From Betaproteobacteria bacterium (GTDB taxonomy: Bacteria; Pseudomonadota; Gammaproteobacteria; Burkholderiales; Rhodocyclaceae), in the NCBI GenBank assembly GCA_009781175.1, contig WQYQ01000011.1:38428-102427 (forward strand): 64,000 nt of DNA, given 5' to 3'. Positions within the stretch are counted from its first letter, which is position 1, and each line of letters opens with the position of its first letter. Positions 37,198 to 45,956 of this stretch are shown piece after piece. A model generated the notes under the pieces. The model saw nothing but the letters and a program-made list of their open reading frames with translations. It searched no databases and was not told the origin of the DNA. Made by a program: the position numbers and the translations under genes.

Positions 37198-38202
37198 TTG
37201 CAGAAACCAGAACTCGTCTGCCCCGCGGGCAGTTTGCCGGCCTTGAAGGCCGCCGTCGACGAGGGGGCCGACGCGGTTTACATGGGACTCAAGGATGCGA
37301 CGAACGCGCGCAATTTCGCTGGTTTGAACTTCGACGCCGCCGCCGCGCGCGAGGGCATCCGCTATGCCCAATCGAAAGGCCGGCGCGTGCTGATGGCGAT
37401 CAACACCTACCCTCAGGGCAGCGCGACAAAAACCTGGCACAAGGCCGTCGATACCGCGGCGGAGTGGGGCGTGGATGCGGTGATCATGGCGGATCTAGGT
37501 TTGCTCGATTACACCACCCGCACGCATCCGCAGTTGCACCGCCATTTGTCGGTGCAGGGCTCGGCGACCAATTACGCAGCGATCAACCTGGCGCACGATC
37601 TTTTCGGCATCGACCGCGCCGTTCTGCCGCGCGTGCTGACGTTACAGCAAGTCGCGCACGTGATTCAGCACACCCCGGTTCAGATCGAAGTTTTCGGCTT
37701 CGGCAGCCTGTGCGTGATGGTCGAGGGCCGTTGTCTGCTTTCGAGTTACGCCACCGGCGAATCACCGAACACCGCGGGCGTGTGCTCGCCGGCCAAGGCG
37801 GTGCGCTGGCAGGAAACGCCAAACGGCATGGAGTCGCGTTTGTCGGGGATTCTGATCGACCGCTACGCGCAGGACGAACCGGCCGGTTATCCCACGCTGT
37901 GCAAAGGGCGTTTCGCGGTTGACGGCGAAACTTATTACGCGCTCGAAGAACCGACGAGTCTGAACGTGCTGGCGCTTTTGCCGGATCTGCTCCACATCGG
38001 CGTCGCCGCGATCAAGGTCGAAGGCCGCCAACGCAGCCCGGCTTATGTCGCGGGGGTGACGAAGGTTTTACGCGCCGCGATTGATGCGGCCTGCAACGAA
38101 GGGGCACGTTATCAAGTCAAGCCCGCCTGGCAGCAAGCGCTAGGCCGTGTCGCCGAAGGTCAGCAGCAAACGCTTGGCGCGTACTCGCGCCCGTGGAAAT
38201 AA
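37198..38202 (+). CDS. ubiU: UbiU, O2-independent ubiquinone biosynthesis (U32 family)
   Basis: Iron-sulfur protein that with UbiV hydroxylates ubiquinone precursors without O2. From the TTG at 37198 it has 334 residues, like E. coli UbiU (YhbU, 331). It begins QKPELVCPAGSLPALKAAVDEGADAVYMGL and carries GFGSLCVMVEGRCLLSSYATG, AGVCSPAKAVRW and YPTLCKGRF, supplying the four cluster cysteines, then IKVEGRQRSPAYV. The TTG is preferred because GAGGA lies 7 bases before it and homologues begin there; an open GTG frame from 37078 adds 40 residues unlike any U32 protein. In a denitrifier this pathway would feed the anaerobic respiratory chain. Confidence 0.92.
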   Translation: MQKPELVCPAGSLPALKAAVDEGADAVYMGLKDATNARNFAGLNFDAAAAREGIRYAQSKGRRVLMAINTYPQGSATKTWHKAVDTAAEWGVDAVIMADLGLLDYTTRTHPQLHRHLSVQGSATNYAAINLAHDLFGIDRAVLPRVLTLQQVAHVIQHTPVQIEVFGFGSLCVMVEGRCLLSSYATGESPNTAGVCSPAKAVRWQETPNGMESRLSGILIDRYAQDEPAGYPTLCKGRFAVDGETYYALEEPTSLNVLALLPDLLHIGVAAIKVEGRQRSPAYVAGVTKVLRAAIDAACNEGARYQVKPAWQQALGRVAEGQQQTLGAYSRPWK

Positions 38203-38208
38203 AACCCA

Positions 38209-39102
38209 ATGAAACTAGCTCTCGGTCCTGTACTGTATTTTTGGCCGCGCGATCAGATGCTCGCTTTTTATGCGGAAGCAATGACATGGCCGGTCGACCG
38301 GGTTTACCTCGGCGAAGTCGTGTGCAGCCGCCGGCAGCAAATGCGTGGGCAGGACTGGATCGGTTTGGCGCGCGACCTCGCCGCCGCCGGGAAAGAAGTC
38401 GTGCTCTCGACGCAAGTTTTGCTCGAATCGGAGGCGGAGCTGAAAACGCTGCGCCGCATCGCCGAGAACGGCGAATTCCTCGTCGAAGCCAACGACCTCG
38501 GCGCCGTCCAGTTGCTGCGCGGAAAGTGCGCATTTGTCGCCAGTCCGCATATGAACATCTACAACGCGGACACGCTCGCGCTGTTCCAGCGCTTGGGCGC
38601 GCGGCGCTGGGTTCCGCCGGTCGAACTATCGCAAAAACAACTCGGCGAAATTCTGCAAACCGCGCCCGCCGGCATGGAAACCGAGGTTTTCGCCTGGGGA
38701 CGCCTGCCTTTGGCGTTTTCAGCGCGCTGCTTTACCGCGCGCCACTTCAACCTCAAGAAAGACGACTGCCAATTCCGCTGTCTGGAACATCCCGACGGCT
38801 TGCGTCTGGATACCCGCGAAGGCCAGCATTTCCTGACGATCAACGGAATCCAAACCCAATCAGCCGCCAGCCATTCGCTGCTTTCGCATATCGACGGCCT
38901 GCGCCAAATGGGTGTCGATGCCTTGCGGATCAGCCCGCAGTCGCAGCGCTGCGGCGAAGTCGTCGCACTTTTCCATGCCGCGCTGAACGGCAATGCGCCC
39001 GATTTGGAGCACGCCTCCGCGCTCGCGCCCGATGCCTGCTGCGATGGATATTGGCGCGGCCTGCCCGGAATTGTTCAGGAGAATTACCATGCCCCTGCCT
39101 GA
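38209..39102 (+). CDS. ubiV: UbiV, O2-independent ubiquinone biosynthesis (U32 family)
   Basis: Partner of UbiU in anaerobic hydroxylation of the ubiquinone ring. The 297 residues begin [24 protein letters not shown], match UbiV rather than a peptidase, and contain [27 protein letters not shown] and the cysteine set in [24 protein letters not shown] that binds the 4Fe-4S cluster, plus the late Cys in [11 protein letters not shown]. The gene starts 6 bases after ubiU and overlaps ubiT by 14 bases, the same U-V-T order seen in several betaproteobacteria. Confidence 0.92.
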   Translation: MKLALGPVLYFWPRDQMLAFYAEAMTWPVDRVYLGEVVCSRRQQMRGQDWIGLARDLAAAGKEVVLSTQVLLESEAELKTLRRIAENGEFLVEANDLGAVQLLRGKCAFVASPHMNIYNADTLALFQRLGARRWVPPVELSQKQLGEILQTAPAGMETEVFAWGRLPLAFSARCFTARHFNLKKDDCQFRCLEHPDGLRLDTREGQHFLTINGIQTQSAASHSLLSHIDGLRQMGVDALRISPQSQRCGEVVALFHAALNGNAPDLEHASALAPDACCDGYWRGLPGIVQENYHAPA

Positions 39103-39520
39103 TTTCACCTTCCCGCGCCCGCTCGCGGCGCTCGCGCGGCGCTTGCCGGAATGGCCGGTTGCGCAAATGTTCGTCACCGCGCTCAATCTGGCGGAACGCG
39201 CCGGCAAGCTTACGGGCGACTGGTCCAGCCTCGACGGCCGGACCGTTCGGATCGAGATTGAAGACCTCGGCGCCGGCCTGAGCTTTACCCGCGGTGGCAA
39301 TCGTTTTGTCGCGGTATCGGGCGAGCCGACGGTCTGCTTTCGCGCACGCGCGGCGGACTATTTACGCATCGCCCTGCGCGAGGAAGACCCGGATACGCTG
39401 TTCTTTCAGCGCCGCCTGAAGATCGAAGGCAACACGGAACTAGGGCTGGAGCTGAAAAACCGGCTCGATGCCTTGCCTTTACCCGACTTTCTGATTCGCC
39501 TGCGCGACCGGATTGCCTGA
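39089..39520 (+). CDS. ubiT: UbiT, SCP2-domain lipid-binding accessory factor
   Basis: Third protein of O2-independent ubiquinone synthesis; its SCP2 domain binds the isoprenoid intermediates as UbiJ does in the aerobic pathway. The 143-residue product has the SCP2 core [18 protein letters not shown]...[50 protein letters not shown]. The ATG at 39089 has AGGAG before it and overlaps the end of ubiV by 14 bases. A longer frame from 38993 lies wholly in ubiV and was not used. Confidence 0.91.
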   Translation: MPLPDFTFPRPLAALARRLPEWPVAQMFVTALNLAERAGKLTGDWSSLDGRTVRIEIEDLGAGLSFTRGGNRFVAVSGEPTVCFRARAADYLRIALREEDPDTLFFQRRLKIEGNTELGLELKNRLDALPLPDFLIRLRDRIA

Positions 39521-39941
39521 TTCGGAACGTTGGAACATCAAATTCGCCGTGAGGCGGGTCTGAGAAGCTGTTCGTAATTTTGCTGCGAGTGTGGTGACTG
39601 AGCGTGATCGGGGCTCATGCGCGGCTCGGAATCCTCATTTATCATTTATAAATTCCGGCTCCTACGCTGCTGGGCTCTCGCGACAGATTCTGAACGGGTT
39701 TTAAGCGTATTGAAAAGTGTGTTTTGGATACACTGCCGCGTTCGCAAAAGGTTTGTCGGTTATACATTTCGGCGCAACACTTCATTTTTTGCTTGAAGTG
39801 ATGTCTTGTGGCTGAAATGTTTTCTGCTTGGCAGAAAACATTGGCCGATGCAAAACAAAATTTGCCATCGCGCGTAACACATCTCTTACTTAAAGAGATA
39901 TAGGCCATGGCGTTAACCACGCAACAGGATGGGTTCTGAAA
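39521..39941. other. Intergenic region with a perfect inverted repeat
   Basis: No gene is supported in these 421 bases. The second half is AT-rich and contains the 12-bp perfect inverted repeat AATGTTTTCTGC-TTG-GCAGAAAACATT at 39816-39842, 100 bases before the amidotransferase start, a possible operator or transcript hairpin. A 19-base string at 39673-39691 also occurs inside narX at 10740-10758. Confidence 0.6.
39816..39842. repeat. Perfect 12-bp inverted repeat
   Basis: Two 12-base arms, AATGTTTTCTGC and GCAGAAAACATT, flank a TTG loop. There is no T-run beyond, so it looks more like a protein-binding dyad or RNA hairpin for the downstream operon than a terminator of ubiT. Confidence 0.55.
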
Positions 39942-40775
39942 ATGTGCCAATTGCTCGGCATGAATAGCAATACGCCCACCGATATTTGTTTTTCGTTTAC
40001 GGGTTTTCAGGCACGTGGTGGGCTGACCGACCATCACCAGGATGGTTGGGGCATTGCCTTTTTCGAAGAGCGCGGTGTGCGTCTTTTTCTCGAAGCGCAA
40101 GCAACGGTGAATTCCCCCGTGGCCGAATTGGTGCGCAATTACCCCATTCACTCGCTCAATGTCATTTCGCACATTCGTAAAGCGACACTGGGCAGAATCG
40201 CGCTTGAAAACACGCATCCGTTTCAACGCGAGCTTTGGGGCCGTTACTGGATCTTTGCCCATAATGGTAACTTGCGTGATTTCAAGCCACCGCTCGACGG
40301 TAGTTTTACGCCCGTCGGGGATACCGATAGCGAATTCGCCTTTTGCTGGCTGCTGCAACAGCTGCGCAACCGTTTTGGCCGTGAAGCCCCGGGCGATCAA
40401 GCGCTGTTTGATGCGCTGCGGACGCTGGCCGGCGAAATCGGTGCTTTCGGCGAATTTAATTTCCTGCTCTGCGACGGTATGACGCTTTACGCCCATTGCG
40501 CATCGCGGCTCGCGTATCTGATCCGCATGACGCCTTTCGGGCATGCGCATTTAAGTGATCAAGATTTGACCGTAGATTTCCGTGAACATACTCATCCAAA
40601 TGATCGGGTTGCGGTTATCGCCACGGTGCCGCTTACCGATAATGAAGCATGGATAGCGCTACCGCGCGGCACGCTGCATGCGTTCCGCGACGGAGCGCCA
40701 ATGCATTACGCCGAAGTGGAAACTGGCGCGGAATGCGAGCCAGGTAGCAGTCTGGATGAGAAACAGTGTGAATGA
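39942..40775 (+). CDS. Class II glutamine amidotransferase domain protein (YafJ-like)
   Basis: The 277-residue protein starts MCQLLGMNSNTPTD, so Cys2 is the N-terminal nucleophile after Met removal, as in Ntn-type glutamine amidotransferases. Further segments are HHQDGWGIAFFE, SHIRKATLGRIALENTHPF, WIFAHNGNL, GDTDSEFAFCWLL and FNFLLCDGMTLYAH, all typical of the YafJ/EgtC-like stand-alone group. The natural substrate is unknown. It overlaps the following HIT gene by four bases (ATGA), so the two are coupled. The start was fixed by the need for Cys at position 2. Confidence 0.9.
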   Translation: MCQLLGMNSNTPTDICFSFTGFQARGGLTDHHQDGWGIAFFEERGVRLFLEAQATVNSPVAELVRNYPIHSLNVISHIRKATLGRIALENTHPFQRELWGRYWIFAHNGNLRDFKPPLDGSFTPVGDTDSEFAFCWLLQQLRNRFGREAPGDQALFDALRTLAGEIGAFGEFNFLLCDGMTLYAHCASRLAYLIRMTPFGHAHLSDQDLTVDFREHTHPNDRVAVIATVPLTDNEAWIALPRGTLHAFRDGAPMHYAEVETGAECEPGSSLDEKQCE

Positions 40776-41185
40776 ATAGCGGAACTTGTGATTTATGTTT
40801 GACGGCCGGCGGGCCGTTAATCTGGGAAGATGCCAAGCGTCGGGTGATCTATGCCGAAGAGGCTGCCTATCCTGGTTTTTGCCGGGTTATCTGGCGCGAG
40901 CATGTGGCGGAAATGAGCGATTTATCGCGCCAGGATCGTGATCATCTGATGAGCCTCGTTTGGGCAACCGAAAGCGCATTGCGCGAACTAATGCATCCTC
41001 AAAAGATAAATCTCGCAAGTTTCGGCAATGTTGTGCCGCATTTGCACTGGCATGTGATACCGCGTTTCGTCGACGATAAGCATTATCCCGAGCCGGTTTG
41101 GGGTACGGTGCAGCGGGAAGGCGCACCGCGGATAGCGCCTGCGATCGAAACGCTGCGTTTGGCAATTAAGGAACGCTTGGTTTGA
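40772..41185 (+). CDS. HIT-family hydrolase
   Basis: A 137-residue histidine-triad protein, with the nucleotide-binding triad in PHLHWHVIPRF (about residues 89-99) preceded by NLASFGNVVP. The N-terminus has a CDLC pair, which may bind zinc as in some HIT proteins. HIT enzymes hydrolyse nucleoside phosphoramidates or dinucleotides; this one's substrate is unknown. It is translationally coupled to the amidotransferase gene upstream and followed after 70 bases by the PilZ-like gene. Confidence 0.9.
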   Translation: MNSGTCDLCLTAGGPLIWEDAKRRVIYAEEAAYPGFCRVIWREHVAEMSDLSRQDRDHLMSLVWATESALRELMHPQKINLASFGNVVPHLHWHVIPRFVDDKHYPEPVWGTVQREGAPRIAPAIETLRLAIKERLV

Positions 41186-41255
41186 AGTTACTCGAAACAC
41201 TATGGAACGCTGCGCAATAGCTGTAGCTGAGAAGCTCGCGAAAGGTTATGGAATT

Positions 41256-42872
41256 ATGAATGGCGAAGTCCAGGCCCTACCTGATGTCAGTAACCCGGAA
41301 GCCTGTATCGCTTGGCTCGCGGAGCTTAATCCGACCAACGTACTGGAAACGCATACCCGGCTGACGGAATTCCTGAACCATTTGCTGATGCAACCGCCTA
41401 CGCCGATTCAACATTTGGAAATCATGGAGGCGGCGCGGACCACGGTGGAGTTTGTCCAGACCGAGCTTTCGCAACGCTACGCCGCCCGCCCGCTGCCGCC
41501 GCTCAGCGCGGAAGAAGCGCTCCTGCGCAGTGTGCTGAACCTGTGGTCGCTGATGCTGCGCACGTATTCGCTGATTGCGCAGCGCAGCGCGCTCGATCCG
41601 CTTTTCATCGAGCGCCGTCCGATGCTCGCGCAGCGCCGTATCCACTACCACGGCGATCTGATTCTTGAATACTACCGGGCGCGCCGTGAAGTACCCACCG
41701 GCATGTGGGCCGAGCTGCACCGTTACTATGCTTCCGCGGAAGACTGGCATGTCGCGACCGTGCGTGTCGCCGAACCGCTCAACGAAACCTGGCGCGCACA
41801 AAGCTGCGTCGAGGCTTATATCAGCCTGTTGCTGGTCGACGCGGCTAATCCCTATGGCCGCACGCCGCGTGAATTCGTCTGGATTCTGCGTTGGGCGCAA
41901 CGTTTTGCACCGCATTGCAATTTGTACAAGGACGTCAACCTCACCGCGAAATCTTCATACGCCATCGATTTGGCCCAGGATGCAGGCTTGCGGCCGGTGG
42001 GCACCGTTGCGCCTGTGCCATCCCTGCGCCGTGTCGATAGCGAACGGCTTGCCGCGCACATTCAAGCCATTGTTTCGCAATTCAAACGCGGTACGGCGCC
42101 CGCCGCGCTCGGGCTGGGTGAGGATTGCGTTCAGCCGGCCTGCGCGCGTTTGCTGGTTTCACTTTATCGACCCTGGGGGCTTGCCGCGGCAGGGCGGCGC
42201 TTCCCGCGCAAGCACGCCAAAGGCACGATCGAGATGGCAACCGATTTGCCTTCAATCGGTTATTTCATCTCCGGCCGGCCTTTTGAACAGCCGTCTCGTG
42301 TGCGTACAGGCACTTATCGGGACGCCGCCGCCGTCTTCACATTTGGCGAGCAAGTGGAAGCCGCGCAGCCGACCGAAGCGGAAATTTATGCGCGCGCGCC
42401 TCAGTTCGGCATGTCGTTCGAAGAATGGAAGATCGAGGATCAATCCGTCTCGGGTTTTCGGATTTCACGTGAGGTACAAGGCTCGCGTATCGACCATCGC
42501 CAGCTTCTCGCTTTACATCCTGGAGATGGGGAGTCTTTTATCCTCGCCGAGATCAGTTGGCTGATGTACCACAACGATGGCCGCCTGTTCGCGGGTCTTT
42601 CCCTGATGCCCGGCAAACCGGAAATGGTCGCCGTGCGTTTGCAAAATCCCAAGGGCGGCGGCGGTTTGCGCGAGAATTATCAACAAGCGTTTCTGTTGCC
42701 GGCGGTATCCGCGCTGAAGTCCGAGCCGACCCTGGTTTTACCCGCAGGCTGGTATCACGCCGATCGGATTCTTGAAGTGTGCGGAGACGAAGAAAATTTC
42801 CAGGTACGTCTGGTCAAGCTCACGTCACGCGGCACGAATTTCGACCGCGCGGTATTTGCGCGCATCGTATAG
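41256..42872 (+). CDS. Conserved betaproteobacterial protein with PilZ-like C-terminus
   Basis: A 538-residue cytoplasmic protein of unknown function. The first 400 residues look helical (ECxAWLAELN-like opening, EEALLRSVLNLWSLMLRTYSL, YRARREVPTGMWAELHRYYASAED). The C-terminal 100 residues (DQSVSGFRISREVQ...HPGDGESFILAEISWLMYHNDGRLFAGLSLM) resemble a PilZ fold: the D/QxSxxG turn followed by strands, though an RxxxR motif was not seen, so c-di-GMP binding is uncertain. It follows the HIT gene by 70 bases and probably belongs to that operon. An in-frame ATG at 41202 is possible; 41256 follows AAAGG and fits the start of similar proteins better. Confidence 0.72.
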   Translation: MNGEVQALPDVSNPEACIAWLAELNPTNVLETHTRLTEFLNHLLMQPPTPIQHLEIMEAARTTVEFVQTELSQRYAARPLPPLSAEEALLRSVLNLWSLMLRTYSLIAQRSALDPLFIERRPMLAQRRIHYHGDLILEYYRARREVPTGMWAELHRYYASAEDWHVATVRVAEPLNETWRAQSCVEAYISLLLVDAANPYGRTPREFVWILRWAQRFAPHCNLYKDVNLTAKSSYAIDLAQDAGLRPVGTVAPVPSLRRVDSERLAAHIQAIVSQFKRGTAPAALGLGEDCVQPACARLLVSLYRPWGLAAAGRRFPRKHAKGTIEMATDLPSIGYFISGRPFEQPSRVRTGTYRDAAAVFTFGEQVEAAQPTEAEIYARAPQFGMSFEEWKIEDQSVSGFRISREVQGSRIDHRQLLALHPGDGESFILAEISWLMYHNDGRLFAGLSLMPGKPEMVAVRLQNPKGGGGLRENYQQAFLLPAVSALKSEPTLVLPAGWYHADRILEVCGDEENFQVRLVKLTSRGTNFDRAVFARIV

Positions 42873-42925
42873 TGGATCATCCCAAGCTGAAGCTTGGGGC
42901 TTCTTCGCCACGAATCAGGGCGCTG
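42872..42925 (+). repeat. Structured repeat, 5'-part copy
   Basis: The hairpin CCCAAGCT-GA-AGCTTGGG followed by GCTTCTTCGCCAC corresponds to the start of the longer element at 58077-58205. It lies between two convergent genes and can also serve as their shared terminator. Confidence 0.55.
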
Positions 42926-44234
42926 CGGGACGATAAACGCGTTCGCTCGGGAATAGCGTCGAAAAACAACTACCGCGCCCGAGCTGCGATTCGATTTCTA
43001 GCGTTGCCTGATGGTGGCTCAAGGTGTGTTTGACGATCGCAAGCCCGAGGCCGGTTCCGCCGCTATCACGCGAGCGGCCGCGGTCGACGCGGTAAAAGCG
43101 CTCGGTCAGACGGGGCAGGTGTTCCGCCGCGATGCCGATTCCATTGTCTTCCACCGTGAAGCGCGCGCCGCCTCCCGGTGCGACGTTCCACATGACGCGG
43201 ATATGCCCGCCTTCGGCGGTATAGCGGACCGCATTGGTGATGAGATTCAGGAACGCGCTGTGCAGCTCTTTGCGCGAACCGCGCAAGGCCGCGGGTCCGT
43301 CGCTGTGCAAAGTCAGGGTATGGCGTCCGGCTGAGTACGCGTTGCCCTCTTCAATCAATTGCGCCAGCAGCGGAGCCATTTCGATGGTTTCGTCCATCGA
43401 TGCCGCGGCGCTCGTTTCGAGTTTCGACAGTTCGAGCAAGTCTTCGACGAGACGCCGCATACGCGTCGCCTGTTCCGATGCAAGTTGCAAATAGCGGTGC
43501 GTCTCGGCGGGCGGCAGGTCTTCGAGCGTATCGTCGATGGTTTCGAGAAAGCCGCCGATCACTGTGAGCGGTGTTTTAAGCTCATGCGAAACATTCGCGA
43601 CGAAGTCGCGGCGTATCGTTTCCATGCGTTCGAACTGAGTGATATCGCGCGAAAGCACCATGCGTTGCTCTTCGCCGAATGGCACGATTTGAATCGAAAG
43701 CACCCGCCCCGCATGGCGGGAAAGCTTGCACACCACAGGCTCGACGCCGCTGCTTTGGAGATAACTGACAAAGTCCGGCTGGCGCACCAGGTTAAGCATC
43801 GGTTTGCCCACGTCGTGCCGCGGATCGAGTTCAAAATGCAGGGCCGCCGCGGGATTGATCCACTCGATGAAGTTTTCGGCCGAGAGCAACACCACGCCGT
43901 CGGGCATCGCAGCCGTCGCGGCGCGGAAACGCGTCAGCGCTTGAGAAAGCCTCTCGCGTTGGGCAAGGTTCGCACGCGCGCGCCGGTGCAGATCGGCAAA
44001 CACATCGTCCCATACGCCATGAGCCTGCGGCATTGGGGCTTCGACAGGTTCCCGGGTCCAGCGCACGAGCCTGTGCAGGTGATATGCGTGATAGATGAAA
44101 GCCGCCAGGATCACCAACGCGAAGCAAACGGATGCCACGAGCGGGCCAAAAAACAGCCACACGGCCAGGCCGAGGCCAAGCGCCAAGCCGAGCGTGCCCC
44201 CGACGCTGTTCCAGATGTAAGCCGTCGCGCGCAT
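42915..44234 (-). CDS. phoR: Phosphate regulon sensor histidine kinase PhoR
   Basis: Inner-membrane kinase of 439 residues. Two adjacent N-terminal helices (about residues 10-50) are followed by a charged region and a PAS domain (FRAATAAMPDGVVLLSAENFIEWINPAAA). The kinase core has the H-box FVANVSHELKTPLTVIGGFLET, N-box LHSAFLNLITNAVRYTAEGG, and G-boxes VEDNGIGI and GGTGLGLAIVKH. Lack of a periplasmic sensor and the PAS layout are those of PhoR, which answers to the Pst transporter. It starts 7 bases after phoB. No pst or phoU genes are in the window. Confidence 0.94.
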   Translation of the reverse strand: MRATAYIWNSVGGTLGLALGLGLAVWLFFGPLVASVCFALVILAAFIYHAYHLHRLVRWTREPVEAPMPQAHGVWDDVFADLHRRARANLAQRERLSQALTRFRAATAAMPDGVVLLSAENFIEWINPAAALHFELDPRHDVGKPMLNLVRQPDFVSYLQSSGVEPVVCKLSRHAGRVLSIQIVPFGEEQRMVLSRDITQFERMETIRRDFVANVSHELKTPLTVIGGFLETIDDTLEDLPPAETHRYLQLASEQATRMRRLVEDLLELSKLETSAAASMDETIEMAPLLAQLIEEGNAYSAGRHTLTLHSDGPAALRGSRKELHSAFLNLITNAVRYTAEGGHIRVMWNVAPGGGARFTVEDNGIGIAAEHLPRLTERFYRVDRGRSRDSGGTGLGLAIVKHTLSHHQATLEIESQLGRGSCFSTLFPSERVYRPAAP

Positions 44235-44241
44235 CTACGCT

Positions 44242-44937
44242 TTAAACCGGCGCTTCAGACGAAATCCGGTAGCCGGAACCGCGCACGGTTTGGACCAGAT
44301 GATCGTGGCGCGTCAATTCGAGCACGCTGCGCAAGCGGCGGATATGCACATCCACCGTGCGTTCTTCAATGAAAACATGATCGCCCCAAACCTGGTCGAG
44401 CAATTGAGCACGCGAATGCACGCGCTCCGGGTGTGTCATCAAAAAATGTAGCAGGCGGAATTCGGTCGGCCCCAGGTTCAATAACGTTGCGCCCGCATTC
44501 ACGCGATGCGTCGCCGGGTCGAGGCGCAGGCCGCCGAATTCGACCACATCGTCGGTGGCTTGCGGCGTGCGCCGGCGTAGCACCGCTTTGATGCGGGCGA
44601 CCAGCTCGCGCGGGGAAAAGGGCTTGGTAATGTAATCGTCCGCGCCGACTTCCAGCCCCGCAACCTTGTCGGATTCATCCGAGCGGGCGGTCAGCATGAT
44701 GATCGGAATCGGGCGCGTGCGCTCGTCGCTGCGCATGCGCCGCGCCAGCTCGACACCCGATATGCCAGGCAGCATCCAGTCGAGCAGCACCAGATCGGGC
44801 AAGGCTTCGTGAATGATTTTTTCGGCCGTCTCGGCGTCGCTCGCTTTAACGACCGTGTGGCCCGCGCGCGTGAGATTGGCTGAGATCAGCTCTTGAATGG
44901 CGGGTTCGTCTTCGACCAGCAGGATGTTGGCAGTCAT
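44242..44937 (-). CDS. phoB: Phosphate regulon response regulator PhoB
   Basis: OmpR-family transcription regulator of 231 residues. The receiver has LVEDEPAIQELI, phosphoacceptor Asp in LVLLDWMLPGISG, and GADDYITKPFSPRELVARI. The winged-helix domain carries LGPTEFRLLHFLMTHPERVHSRAQLLDQVWGDHVFIEERTVDVHIRRLR, closely matching PhoB. Under phosphate starvation it activates pho genes. It is followed directly by phoR in the normal phoBR order. Confidence 0.96.
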   Translation of the reverse strand: MTANILLVEDEPAIQELISANLTRAGHTVVKASDAETAEKIIHEALPDLVLLDWMLPGISGVELARRMRSDERTRPIPIIMLTARSDESDKVAGLEVGADDYITKPFSPRELVARIKAVLRRRTPQATDDVVEFGGLRLDPATHRVNAGATLLNLGPTEFRLLHFLMTHPERVHSRAQLLDQVWGDHVFIEERTVDVHIRRLRSVLELTRHDHLVQTVRGSGYRISSEAPV

Positions 44938-45055
44938 GGCGCACTCTTCTTATGCGATTCACTAAATAAATAGCTACGCAGTCTATTGCACCAACTTGAC
45001 GGATTTGTGACAAGTCACGGGATTGAAATACGGGCGGCGCGAACACCCATCCGCT

Positions 45056-45136
45056 GTCATTCTGCGCGAAGTCGCAGAATCTATTTGTCCTTCGATAGTG
45101 GATTCTGCGGCTGCGCTTCGCTCCGCGCAGAATGAC
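45056..45136 (-). repeat. 81-bp interspersed palindromic repeat, copy B
   Basis: Same element as 27354-27434 in the opposite orientation, also 81 bases, with about five differences. It lies between phoB and the pseudouridine synthase gene. Outer arms GTCATTCTGCGCG and CGCGCAGAATGAC are intact. Confidence 0.85.
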
Positions 45137-45232
45137 CACGGGTTGAGCGCAAGCGAGACAAACCTTATGGATGCCCCAAACTCGCGGCATTACAATTTCT
45201 CGCGACAGATTCTCAGGCTCTTAGGAGCCTGT

Positions 45233-45937
45233 TCAAACGCTGCGTAGACGCTCCAGATCGGTGCCGGAAATCCAGCGCCATTCGCCCGCGGGCAGATCGG
45301 CGGGCAATGCCAGTCCGCCGACCGCGGTGCGATGCAGCGCCTCGACCCGGTTGCCCGCCGCGGCAATCATGCGCTTGACCTGATGATATTTCCCCGAAGT
45401 GATCGTCAGCGTTAGTTCATATTCACCGCTCGGCTCGACCGCGGCGGCGGCGACGGGTTCGGGATCGTCATGCAAGACCACGCCCGCCAAAAGGGCCTGA
45501 GTCAATTCCTCGTTCACCGGGTGTTTCAGCGTGACAGCATAACGTTTCGGCACCTTGTGTTTCGGCGACGAAAGCCGATGAATCAACTGACCGTCGTCGG
45601 TCAGAATCAAAAGCCCGGTCGTGTCCTCGTCGAGCCTGCCGACGGCTTGGATGCCGCGCACGCGCAGCGGATCGGCCAACAGCTCGAATACGCTGCGATG
45701 ATGTTTGGGTTTCTGCGAGACCTCGTAACCCGACGGCTTGTGCAGCATCACATAAGCCTGGGCGTGATAGCGCCATTCCTCGCCATCGACCGTAAACACG
45801 AGGTTTTCGGGCTCGAACTCGGCAAACGGGTTCTCGCAGATTTCGCCGGCCACGCTGACCAGGCCGTGCCGGACCAGGGCGCGCACTTCTTTGCGGCTGC
45901 CAAAGCCTTGGGAATGAAGAATTCGATCGAGTTGCAT
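45233..45937 (-). CDS. rsuA: RsuA-family 16S rRNA pseudouridine synthase
   Basis: Converts a uridine of 16S rRNA (U516 in E. coli) to pseudouridine. The 234 residues have the small S4 domain (MQLDRILHSQGFGSRKEVRALVRHGLVSV) and the catalytic domain with YVMLHKPSGYEVSQ, the catalytic Asp in VGRLDEDTTGLLILTDDGQL, KRYAVTLKHPV and GKYHQVKRMIAAAGNRVEALHR. RluE/RluF relatives look similar; length and the GRLDxDTTGL context favour RsuA. It lies 19 bases from the livF stop on the same strand but is probably independent. Confidence 0.92.
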   Translation of the reverse strand: MQLDRILHSQGFGSRKEVRALVRHGLVSVAGEICENPFAEFEPENLVFTVDGEEWRYHAQAYVMLHKPSGYEVSQKPKHHRSVFELLADPLRVRGIQAVGRLDEDTTGLLILTDDGQLIHRLSSPKHKVPKRYAVTLKHPVNEELTQALLAGVVLHDDPEPVAAAAVEPSGEYELTLTITSGKYHQVKRMIAAAGNRVEALHRTAVGGLALPADLPAGEWRWISGTDLERLRSV

Positions 45938-45956
45938 CGTGTTTTCTGCTCAGGAG

